NCBI GenBank assembly: GCA_004195305.1
Contig: SDWN01000649.1
Coordinates: forward strand, 1-6,318
Origin: Neptunomonas sp.
Lineage (GTDB): Bacteria; Pseudomonadota; Gammaproteobacteria; Pseudomonadales; Balneatricaceae
Length of the DNA stretch: 6,318 nt
Direction of reading: 5' to 3'
Both the position numbers and the translations under genes were made by a program. Under the pieces are notes generated by a model that searched no databases, was not told the DNA's origin, and saw only the letters and a list, made by a program, of their open reading frames with translations. Positions 1 to 5,113 of the stretch are shown here, piece after piece (the stretch's first letter is position 1; each line of letters opens with the position of its first letter).

Positions 1-153
1 CAGGGCATGCCCAGCGACCGCAATCAGCAATACAATTTTGGTTCCGAACAGGTTGGTAGCCAGCATCCGGTCGTAAGCCGTTGGTCCCAAGATCGCGCGG
101 ATCAGGATCAGTACCATGGTCAGCAGAATCGCCAAGATGGCAGCCAGCAGCAT
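1..153 (-). CDS. mrpF: Mrp/Mnh cation:proton antiporter subunit F, 5' part only
   Basis: This is the first 51 codons of a small membrane protein that runs off the left edge. Subunit F is a three-helix integral membrane component of the multisubunit Mrp (Mnh/Pha) sodium/proton antiporter in the inner membrane. The visible part has a hydrophobic helix at about residues 2-18, then the family-typical stretch RAILGPTAYDRMLATNLFGT at 19-38, matching the R-GPT-x-DR-hxhhxxxG pattern of MrpF, and the start of a second helix from about 39. The ATG lies four bases after the stop of mrpE, so the two genes are an operon and are probably translationally coupled. Subunit F is about 90 residues in known systems, so roughly the last 40 are missing. 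The assignment rests on the motif plus its place after mrpE. Confidence 0.88.
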   Translation of the reverse strand, partial: MLLAAILAILLTMVLILIRAILGPTAYDRMLATNLFGTKIVLLIAVAGHAL

Positions 154-157
154 CGGT

Positions 158-625
158 TTAGATTCCCAGCCTTTCGATCCGCCGCTCCATCTCCCCCTGA
201 TGTAACTCGGAACAAAGCGTTTCGGACAGACAGTGCACGATCAGGTGATCGGCATTAACGTCGGTGGTCAGGGTGCCCGGGGTCAGGGTGATGGAGTTGG
301 CATAGAGGGTTTTCTGCAGCGGCGTGGCCAAACGGGTCTCCAGCCGTCGCCAGTTCGGCTGGATCGGTAACGATGGGGTCCAGATACGCCGCGCCACATC
401 GAGGTTGGACTTGACCACGCTCCAGAGCAGCCACAAGCCGTAGCCGATCAATCCAGGTGCCACAGGGATAAAACCCGGCTCTTGATCCACCCGGTCCATA
501 CGCCTCAGCAACCAAACCACCCCGATGGCTGACACCGCACCCAGGCCCAGCAACAATGGCTGAAAAAAACCAGACAGCAACAACCAGAATAGATACAGCC
601 AGAACGCGACACCCGAATAATACAT
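158..625 (-). CDS. mrpE: Mrp/Mnh cation:proton antiporter subunit E
   Basis: A 155-residue subunit of the Mrp antiporter, which exchanges cytoplasmic Na+ (or K+) for protons and supports salt and alkaline pH tolerance. Hydrophobic helices lie at about residues 6-22, 24-40 and 54-71. A cytoplasmic C-terminal domain follows, carrying the MrpE hallmark YANSITLTPGTLTTDV at 108-123. The length is normal for the family. The start codon is ATG; the only purine-rich stretch before it is GCGGGGTG, so the ribosome site is weak. mrpF follows after four bases. In the classical order A-B-C-D-E-F-G subunit D precedes E, but here E is preceded by 417 bases without a gene, so the cluster starts with E. Inverted repeats at 641-676 lie just upstream and may be control sites. 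Family assignment is secure. Confidence 0.95.
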   Translation of the reverse strand: MYYSGVAFWLYLFWLLLSGFFQPLLLGLGAVSAIGVVWLLRRMDRVDQEPGFIPVAPGLIGYGLWLLWSVVKSNLDVARRIWTPSLPIQPNWRRLETRLATPLQKTLYANSITLTPGTLTTDVNADHLIVHCLSETLCSELHQGEMERRIERLGI

Positions 626-640
626 AGCTGTACACCCCGC

Positions 641-676
641 TAGCAGTTATCAATAGCTGATAGCTACTAATAGTAG
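641..676. promoter_or_regulatory. Inverted repeats just upstream of mrpE
   Basis: Two adjacent dyads sit 16 to 51 bases before the mrpE start. One is TATCA (648-652) with TGATA (658-662), set in a longer imperfect symmetry between TAGC at 641-644 and GCTA at 663-666. The other is CTACTA (664-669) with TAGTAG (671-676) around a single A. This is where an operator or the leader of mrpE should lie, as mrpE is the first gene of its cluster. I could not find a convincing -35/-10 pair, so operator function is inference. Confidence 0.28.
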
Positions 677-695
677 ACGTAATGGCGGAGCGTGG

Positions 696-911
696 CGTAT
701 TAACCCGGCAGGTTAATACGAGACGCAAGGATGCGTCAGCATTGGTCGAAGACCAATGCGAGCCCCTGAAAATAAAGCAGTTCCACGCAACTGCGCCTGG
801 TTTTCAGGGACGATGGACAAAATAGGAATGGACCTATTTGTCCGCCAGGTTAATAGTACTGAGTGCGAGGAGTAGTACCGGGTGTGCGGCAGAGGACTCG
901 ATACAGAGTCC
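696..911. repeat. Chain of seven consecutive hairpins in a non-coding gap
   Basis: Seven inverted repeats follow each other with little between them. (a) 10 bp, CGTATTAACC 696-705 with 711-720, loop 5. (b) 6 bp, GACGCA 722-727 with 732-737, loop 4. (c) 9 bp, GCATTGGTC 739-747 with 751-759, loop GAA. (d) Outer 9 bp CCCTGAAAA 764-772 with 801-809, enclosing an inner 6 bp GCAGTT 777-782 with 789-794. (e) 11 bp with one bulged A, 815-826 with 833-843, loop 6. (f) 5 bp, GTACT 856-860 with 874-878. (g) 6 bp, GGACTC 894-899 with 906-911. Spacers are 1, 1, 4, 5, 12 and 15 bases. The arms differ from each other, so this is not a tandem repeat. It may be a dispersed intergenic palindromic element of the REP/BIME kind, or a structured RNA transcribed from either strand. 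The pairing is directly visible; the function is not. Confidence 0.75.
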
Positions 912-1042
912 GTTGAAATATTACAAAGGAGAAACCTGTTCAGGGCGCGCATCAGGATCGGCTAACGCGCATCCACAAGCACGCTGAATTTAACCCGGGA
1001 GAGAACAGCGGGCGAGTCTCCGCTCATCCCTCCCGCTCAGCC
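912..1042. other. Remaining non-coding gap between hairpin chain and ppaC
   Basis: I see no gene here. The stretch holds an 8-base direct repeat CGCGCATC at 946-953 and 966-973, a second copy of TTAACCCGG at 990-998 (the first is in hairpin (a), 700-708), and a weak stem next to the ppaC stop. AAAGGAGAAA at 925-934 looks like a plus-strand ribosome site, but no credible ORF follows it. Confidence 0.5.
1007..1037 (-). terminator. Weak stem after ppaC stop, possible terminator
   Basis: AGCGGG (1007-1012) pairs with CCCGCT (1032-1037) across a 19-base loop, starting six bases after the ppaC stop codon in the direction of transcription. No run of T follows on the minus strand, so it is not a standard intrinsic terminator. 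It could only slow transcription or protect the 3' end. Confidence 0.22.
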
Positions 1043-1963
1043 TCAGGCGAAGGCTTTTTCCAGCGGCGGCACAACCTGCTTCTTGCGGCTCAGGACGCCA
1101 TCCAGCCAGGTTTTACCCGCCGTGATCGAGGTATCGAACGCTTTCTCGATAAGCGCCAGATCGTCTCCGACAACCAGCAGTTCAGAGCCCTCTTGCATGA
1201 TATCGGTCAGCAGCAAGCAGACACTGTGGCGCCCGCCTTCCTGCTTCAGCGCGGCGATATCCGCCTGCAACGCATCCTTGAGGTTATCGAATACCGACAG
1301 GTCAACCGTCTCCAGCTGGCCGATACCGACCCGCTTGCCGTTCATCTCGAAATCTTTAAAGTCGCGCAACACCAGCTCACGCACCGGCGTGCCTTCGACG
1401 CTTGATTTAACCTTGAACATCTCCAGGCCATAGGCCTTGTGATCGTCGATACCGGCGATCACGGCCAGCACTTCCACGGCGTTGATATCCAGTTCGGTGC
1501 AGGTCGGCGACTTGAAGATCACCGTATCGCTGAGGATCGCGCTCATCATAATACCGGCGATAGACTTGGGGATCTCAACCGCGTAGTAGTCAAACATCTC
1601 CTTGATGATGGTGTTGGTGCAGCCCACCGGACGAATCCAGCATTCCAGCGGTGCCGCCGTGGTGATATCACCCAGTTTGTGATGATCGACGATACCCAGC
1701 ACGGTGGCCTCAGACAGGTCGTCAGGGCTCTGGGCGCGGTCGGAGTGGTCAACAATATAGACACTTTCGCCCGCAAAAGAGGTTTTAAGCAGCGGTGCTT
1801 CCAAACCAAACTTATCCAGTATGTAAGCCGTTTCAGGATTGAGCTCGCCCTGACGCACTGCGATAGCTTGTTCACCGATAGCGTTTTTCAAATAGGCTAA
1901 GGAGAGTGCGGAGCAGATGGAATCGCTGTCCGGAATTTTGTGGCCAAGTACGTACGCAGTCAT
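1043..1963 (-). CDS. ppaC: Manganese-dependent inorganic pyrophosphatase (family II, DHH)
   Basis: A cytoplasmic enzyme of 306 residues that hydrolyses pyrophosphate to two phosphates, pulling biosynthetic reactions forward. The N-terminal DHH domain has all metal-binding motifs: GHKIPDSDSI (H8, D12, D14), VDHSD (D72), VDHHKLGD (D93, H94, H95) and ILSDTVIFKSPTCT (D146). The C-terminal DHHA2 domain ends with the substrate-binding SRKKQVVPPL at 292-301. There is no CBS insertion, and the length is usual for the short form. I start it at ATG 1963, where GGAGG (1968-1972) sits four bases upstream and the protein begins with the conserved beta strand. A longer reading to 2020 would add 19 unconserved residues and run through the promoter. 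It stands alone: mrpE is 417 bases downstream and the next gene upstream is divergent. Family II enzymes use Mn2+ or Co2+, unlike the Mg2+-dependent family I enzyme of E. coli. Confidence 0.97.
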   Translation of the reverse strand: MTAYVLGHKIPDSDSICSALSLAYLKNAIGEQAIAVRQGELNPETAYILDKFGLEAPLLKTSFAGESVYIVDHSDRAQSPDDLSEATVLGIVDHHKLGDITTAAPLECWIRPVGCTNTIIKEMFDYYAVEIPKSIAGIMMSAILSDTVIFKSPTCTELDINAVEVLAVIAGIDDHKAYGLEMFKVKSSVEGTPVRELVLRDFKDFEMNGKRVGIGQLETVDLSVFDNLKDALQADIAALKQEGGRHSVCLLLTDIMQEGSELLVVGDDLALIEKAFDTSITAGKTWLDGVLSRKKQVVPPLEKAFA

Positions 1964-1987
1964 AACACCTCCAATAAATTTGCGCGC

Positions 1988-1996
1988 ACTATAACA
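1988..1996 (-). promoter_or_regulatory. Extended -10 promoter of ppaC
   Basis: On the minus strand the sequence reads TGTTATAGT: a TG extension, one base, then TATAGT (5 of 6 to consensus). It lies 25 bases before the ppaC ATG, giving a leader of roughly 20 bases with a strong GGAGG site. A TTGACT hexamer at 2015-2020 looks like a -35 box but leaves 21 bases of spacer, so recognition probably depends on the extended -10. Confidence 0.5.
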
Positions 1997-2025
1997 AAAA
2001 AAACCGGAGCCATCAGTCAAGACCT

Positions 2026-2035
2026 TGGTCGACCA
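2026..2035. promoter_or_regulatory. Perfect 10-bp palindrome TGGTCGACCA upstream of ppaC
   Basis: TGGTCGACCA is a perfect palindrome within a looser dyad, CCTTGG (2023-2028) with CCAAGG (2040-2045). It lies roughly 45-55 bases upstream of the transcription start predicted for ppaC, and upstream of the divergent gene at 2180. A regulator site is possible but unproven. Confidence 0.25.
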
Positions 2036-2101
2036 CTCACCAAGGACAACCGACCATTGGCCAGAGGATTGAAATCAATATTTTAACCGTCAACGGGTTA
2101 T

Positions 2102-2109
2102 GCTCTAAT
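2102..2109 (+). promoter_or_regulatory. Candidate extended -10 promoter for the gene at 2180
   Basis: TG, one base, then TCTAAT (5 of 6 to TATAAT) forms an extended -10 element about 70 bases before the ATG. A poor -35 candidate, TTAACC at 2083-2088, is 15 bases upstream and lies in a small dyad, TAACC 2084-2088 with GGTTA 2096-2100. Confidence 0.32.
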
Positions 2110-2179
2110 CGCTAACTAAATATCTTCCCCCGCTGCCACACATAAATCGCGGGAATACAGTAACCACAGGACAGCACCG

Positions 2180-2758
2180 ATGGCCAATAAGGATAAAAAC
2201 AGAGATGAAGAGAAAACTGAGGCCCAGCCGTTAACACCTGAAGAACGCATTGCCAAACTTGAAAAAGGACGCCTCACCAGTTGGATCATCATGGCGGTGC
2301 TGCTGTTATTGATTTTAATACAGAGCGCTGTTTTGGCGCTTTATGCCACTAAGGGCCCCGACCCTCGTGTCTCTGAAATAAGCCAACGCCTGGACCTCGC
2401 ACAGGAGGAGGCCGATCAATTAAAACAAGCCTACGAGGCTGCTCAGACATTCCACGACAACGCCTTACGGCTTGAGGGAAAACTTGATCGTATTATCACC
2501 ACGATTCAGCTCAACAATTTCTCCGCACTGCGCCAGCTTATGACCGAGCAAGAGGCCAGTTATCAGCAGTTCATGACGGCGCTACAACAGGGTATGTACG
2601 ATATCTCGCGGATGGTGAAAGGCTCGCGTACCTGGTACGAGGTTTACAAAGAAGATCTGGATCTGGTTATCGAAGACAGTAAAATGCGGGCGAAACATCT
2701 GACCTCCGGGCTGGTCGAGCCACTTAAGCGCAGGACCGTGGTTCAAGAGGAACCCTAG
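2180..2758 (+). CDS. Unrecognised single-pass membrane protein with coiled coil
   Basis: A 192-residue protein I cannot assign to a named family. Residues 1-33 are strongly charged (many K, E, D, R). One hydrophobic helix follows at about 34-57, then a mainly helical, heptad-like region at about 64-140 rich in E, Q, L and A. A tail around 150-192 has several aromatic and acidic residues and ends in a charged stretch, KRRTVVQEEP. There is no signal cleavage site or lipobox. The basic segment before the helix suggests the N-terminus is in the cytoplasm and the coiled coil in the periplasm, which is inference. The start is ATG with AGGA (2168-2171) eight bases upstream. It is divergent from ppaC and converges on the aldo/keto reductase, so it is transcribed alone. 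By architecture it could be a scaffold or cell-envelope accessory protein, but nothing here proves that. Confidence 0.85.
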   Translation: MANKDKNRDEEKTEAQPLTPEERIAKLEKGRLTSWIIMAVLLLLILIQSAVLALYATKGPDPRVSEISQRLDLAQEEADQLKQAYEAAQTFHDNALRLEGKLDRIITTIQLNNFSALRQLMTEQEASYQQFMTALQQGMYDISRMVKGSRTWYEVYKEDLDLVIEDSKMRAKHLTSGLVEPLKRRTVVQEEP

Positions 2759-2783
2759 CCTCTCACTGCTACGAGAGACTGTA

Positions 2784-2803
2784 TGCGCCGGATAATCGGC
2801 GCA
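2784..2803. terminator. 7-bp GC-rich hairpin between two convergent genes
   Basis: TGCGCCG (2784-2790) pairs with CGGCGCA (2797-2803) around GATAAT, in the 50 bases between the convergent stops at 2758 and 2809. It is placed like a shared terminator, but neither strand has a T run directly after the stem, and the A run lies on the wrong side for plus-strand termination. A second small dyad, TCTC 2761-2764 with GAGA 2773-2776, precedes it. Confidence 0.35.
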
Positions 2804-2808
2804 AAATC

Positions 2809-3819
2809 TCAATCAGCAACAGCACCGTCACGTTCTGAATCGATCGTTGCCATCAGCGCATCGGTGTAGCGCGTTCCGGATACAGAGCGCTCATTGATCA
2901 ATTGATCTAACTCCTCGACGACTGCAACCGGCAACTTCAGCCTCGCAGCTTGTGCATTTTCACGCATATGGTCGATATGCTTAGTGCCGGGAATCGGAAC
3001 CAAGCGGTTGTCCGAACGTGCTAACAGCCAGGCCAGTGCCAGCTGCGCTAAACTACAGCCCTGCTGGCTGGCGATATCGCGCATGGGTCCCAGTAGCTTG
3101 CTGTTGCTGGCAAAATTGTCGGGTTCAAATCGAGGCCGGGCAATACTCGTGCGAAGATCACCTTCGCCAAGGCAACTGACATCTTCCGCCTTGCCGGTCA
3201 GAAAACCTCGCCCTAACGGTGAAAACGGTACAAAACTGATATCGAGTTCCTCGCAGGCAGCCAGCATTGACCGTTCAGGGGTGCGCGACCAGAGCGAATA
3301 CTCGGATTGCACCGCGCTGATCGGGTGTTCACGATGGCCTCGACGCAGGGTGGCGGTACAAACTTCGGACAGCCCCAGCGCGCGTATTTTGCCCTGCCGC
3401 AACAGATCCCCCAGCGCCCCGACACTCTCTTCGACGGGCACGTCCGGATCCAGCCGGTGCAGGTAATAGAGATCGATCACATCGGTCTGTAACCGGCGCA
3501 GACTCTGTTCACACTGGCGTTTGAGCACATCGGGCCGACCATTAACCCGTGTTTTGCCACTGGCGTCTTTAGACAGTCCGCCCTTGGACGCCAAAATAAA
3601 CTCCTGACGACGCCGGTTCAACACCCGCCCCAAGAGCGTTTCATTATGGCCATCGCCATACACCGCCGCCGTGTCAAAAAATCGATACCCGGCATCCAGC
3701 GCCCCCAACAACAACTCCGCAGAGGTCTCATCGTCGGCAGCACCGTAGCCCGAGGACATATTCATGCAGCCTAAGCCGATGGCAGAAACTTCAAAAGAAC
3801 CAAGCTGACGGGTATGCAT
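2809..3819 (-). CDS. Aldo/keto reductase, NADPH-dependent
   Basis: A soluble 336-residue oxidoreductase of the aldo/keto reductase superfamily that reduces aldehydes or ketones with NADPH. The catalytic tetrad is intact: D49 and Y54 in FFDTAAVYG, K79 in LASKGG, and H121 in YYLHRLD. Other family marks are the N-terminal IGLGCMNMS, the SEYSLWSR strand, FSPLGRGFLTG, and the cofactor-phosphate loop IPGTKHIDHMRENAQAA near the C-terminus. The sequence resembles the single-domain AKR group often annotated YakC-like or pyridoxal reductase-like; the substrate cannot be told from it. I use ATG 3819, five bases after GGAG (3825-3828), instead of an in-frame GTG at 3825 that lies within that ribosome site. 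It is transcribed alone, divergently from the TSUP permease. The shared 138-base gap holds a dyad at 3884-3899. Confidence 0.95.
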   Translation of the reverse strand: MHTRQLGSFEVSAIGLGCMNMSSGYGAADDETSAELLLGALDAGYRFFDTAAVYGDGHNETLLGRVLNRRRQEFILASKGGLSKDASGKTRVNGRPDVLKRQCEQSLRRLQTDVIDLYYLHRLDPDVPVEESVGALGDLLRQGKIRALGLSEVCTATLRRGHREHPISAVQSEYSLWSRTPERSMLAACEELDISFVPFSPLGRGFLTGKAEDVSCLGEGDLRTSIARPRFEPDNFASNSKLLGPMRDIASQQGCSLAQLALAWLLARSDNRLVPIPGTKHIDHMRENAQAARLKLPVAVVEELDQLINERSVSGTRYTDALMATIDSERDGAVAD

Positions 3820-3883
3820 AAACACTCCAAAAAAACAGATGAGGGTTCATCCGGGCATTTATATTACCGCGTTTAGATCCAAG

Positions 3884-3899
3884 AGACCGCTCCCGGTCT
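3884..3899. promoter_or_regulatory. Inverted repeat between reductase and permease genes
   Basis: AGACCG (3884-3889) and CGGTCT (3894-3899) form a 6-bp dyad around CTCC in the middle of the divergent promoter region. It is about 65 bases upstream of the reductase start and 59 bases upstream of the permease start, a fitting place for a shared operator. Its short loop would also allow a hairpin. No regulator gene is in the window. Confidence 0.33.
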
Positions 3900-3924
3900 A
3901 AAGGCTGTGATAGGATTCTGCCTT

Positions 3925-3930
3925 TATAAC
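3925..3930 (+). promoter_or_regulatory. Possible -10 box for the permease gene
   Basis: TATAAC matches TATAAT in five of six positions and ends 27 bases before the permease ATG. No good -35 hexamer is found at the usual distance, so this is a weak call. Confidence 0.22.
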
Positions 3931-3934
3931 AACA

Positions 3935-3955
3935 ATGCGGCTACTAACTGACTAA
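3935..3955 (+). other. Possible six-codon leader ORF before the permease
   Basis: ATG at 3935 opens a frame coding MRLLTD that stops with TAA at 3953-3955, two bases before the permease ATG. Neither this ATG nor the permease ATG has a clear Shine-Dalgarno sequence. The close stop-start spacing would allow coupling, but a six-codon frame can easily arise by chance. Confidence 0.18.
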
Positions 3956-3957
3956 TT

Positions 3958-4731
3958 ATGACTCTTGAAGTGCTGTTTCTTTTCCTCGCCGGGCTTTTCG
4001 GTGGCGTGCTTAATTCGATTGCGGGGGGCGGTAGTTTTATCACCTTTCCGATGCTGCTATTTGTGGGCATTGCCCCGATCAGTGCCAATGCCACCAACAC
4101 CTTCGCCTCCTGCGCCGGGTATATGAGCGGTGCCTATGCATTGCGCAAAGATCTTTATGATCACAGAAAAGAACTGCCCCGTATTATTTTGGTCAGCCTG
4201 ATCGGCGGAATCCTTGGCGCCTGGTTACTGTTGCAGACCCCCGAAGCCCTGTTTAGTGAAGCGATTCCCTGGTTGCTGCTGTTCGCAACCGTGCTGTTTA
4301 TCTTCGGCGGATCGCTCAACCGGGGTCTGAAAAAGCTCGCATCACGGCACCGCCATGCTTCGTCAGCGGGTGCTTTCTTATTATTGGTCTTGCTGTTGGG
4401 GGTCTGTATTTACGGCGGATTTTTCAATGCCGGACTGGGCATTATTACGCTGAGTTACCTGGCACTGGCCGGGCACACAAATATCAACACCATGAACGGC
4501 TTGAAACTACTGGTCTCCACCGCCGTATCCCTGATTGCGATTGCGGTATTTATATACAACGATGCCATCGCTTGGTACGAAGGCAGCATCGTTCTGGCGG
4601 GCACCCTGATGGGGGGATTTATCGCGGCGCATATCTCCCGCCAACTGCCCCAAAAACAGGTTCGAGCCTTTGTGATTATCGCCAGCTGCGGAATTACGCT
4701 CTATTTCTTCTGGGTGAATTACGCCCAGTAA
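3958..4731 (+). CDS. TauE/SafE (TSUP) family membrane permease
   Basis: A 257-residue inner-membrane protein of the TSUP family, whose characterised members export or import sulfite, sulfoacetate and other sulfur or organic anions. The substrate here is unknown. It shows the family's internal duplication: AGLFGGVLNSIAGGGSFITF at 11-30, followed by NATNT at 44-48, and a second half with GGFFNAGLGIITLSY at 153-167 followed by MNGLKLLVS at 179-187. About seven to eight hydrophobic segments span the chain, with a short charged loop (RGLKKLASRHRH, 122-133) between the halves. The length is typical. The ATG is the first possible start after an in-frame TGA at 3949, yet no ribosome site precedes it, which is unusual in this window. 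It ends 18 bases before the convergent cytochrome gene, with no hairpin between them. No sulfur-metabolism gene lies nearby to hint at the substrate. Confidence 0.93.
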   Translation: MTLEVLFLFLAGLFGGVLNSIAGGGSFITFPMLLFVGIAPISANATNTFASCAGYMSGAYALRKDLYDHRKELPRIILVSLIGGILGAWLLLQTPEALFSEAIPWLLLFATVLFIFGGSLNRGLKKLASRHRHASSAGAFLLLVLLLGVCIYGGFFNAGLGIITLSYLALAGHTNINTMNGLKLLVSTAVSLIAIAVFIYNDAIAWYEGSIVLAGTLMGGFIAAHISRQLPQKQVRAFVIIASCGITLYFFWVNYAQ

Positions 4732-4749
4732 CCGCCTTGCGAACATTCA

Positions 4750-5055
4750 TCACGGCCTCAGGGTTTTCAAGTGATTGACAATAGCTTTGGCTTGATCTTC
4801 GCTGATTCCGCTAAACACCGGCATCTGCTTGTGTGTGGGCAGCCCCTGAGTAATCAGCACAACAATTTGCTCCGAACTCAATTCAGTCGTGGCGTTGGCG
4901 GGTATACCGGCAAGAAAATTACCTTTACCCGATTTCTTATGACACTCAGCACAGACTTCGTTGAAAAGCGCCTCTCCATTCATGGACAACTGCTTATCAT
5001 CCGAGCCACACCCCAGCAGCATAAGCATCAAACTAGAAACGACTATCAGCTTCAT
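4750..5055 (-). CDS. Lipid-anchored monohaem cytochrome c
   Basis: A 101-residue electron carrier or haem domain on the outer face of a membrane. The N-terminus is a lipoprotein signal with the lipobox LLGC; C16 would be lipidated, leaving an 86-residue mature protein. One haem site, CAECH, is at 35-39, with H39 as the first axial ligand. M78 in KQMPVF is the probable second, as in small class I cytochromes c. The C-terminal helix IVNHLKTLRP is the usual cytochrome c end. The residue after the lipidated cysteine is G, not D, so by the E. coli rule it is not held at the inner membrane; whether the rule applies here is unknown. Start ATG, with GAGG (5064-5067) eight bases upstream. It lies 58 bases downstream of the small lipoprotein gene, perhaps on the same transcript. 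No oxidase or dehydrogenase partner is adjacent. Confidence 0.92.
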   Translation of the reverse strand: MKLIVVSSLMLMLLGCGSDDKQLSMNGEALFNEVCAECHKKSGKGNFLAGIPANATTELSSEQIVVLITQGLPTHKQMPVFSGISEDQAKAIVNHLKTLRP

Positions 5056-5084
5056 CTGTGCGCCCTCAAAAAGTTTTAAATACC

Positions 5085-5107
5085 GCCTGTTTCAACCCGA
5101 CACAGGC
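5085..5107 (-). terminator. Hairpin after the small lipoprotein gene
   Basis: On the minus strand GCCTGT (5107-5102) pairs with ACAGGC (5090-5085) around an 11-base loop, shortly after the lipoprotein stop at 5114. A T-rich tract follows only after several bases, so this may be a weak or partial terminator, allowing some read-through into the cytochrome gene. Confidence 0.38.
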
Positions 5108-5113
5108 TTACGG

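Noticed and set aside
255..728. A 157-codon open frame on the minus strand overlapping mrpE
   Set aside because: It is out of frame with the clear MrpE protein, has no family-like composition and extends into the hairpin region. It is a shadow of mrpE.
696..911. CRISPR array or integron attachment site
   Set aside because: There are no identical repeats at regular spacing, and no cas or integrase gene is in the window; the arms all differ in sequence.
713..952. A 79-codon open frame on the minus strand over the hairpin chain
   Set aside because: No ribosome site, no recognisable protein pattern, and its bases are largely taken up by paired hairpin arms.
1439..1900. A 153-codon open frame on the plus strand opposite ppaC
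   Set aside because: It is antisense to the conserved pyrophosphatase and rich in residues that mirror its codons; no independent evidence for a gene.
1964..2020. A 19-residue N-terminal extension of the pyrophosphatase
   Set aside because: It runs through the extended -10 promoter and the GGAGG site, and the conserved protein starts at ATG 1963.
2784..2803. A full-strength bidirectional intrinsic terminator
   Set aside because: The hairpin is real, but neither strand has a T tract directly after it, so it is kept only as a low-confidence call.
3820..3825. GTG at 3825 as start of the aldo/keto reductase
   Set aside because: It overlaps the GGAG ribosome site; ATG 3819 has correct spacing and begins just before the conserved strand.
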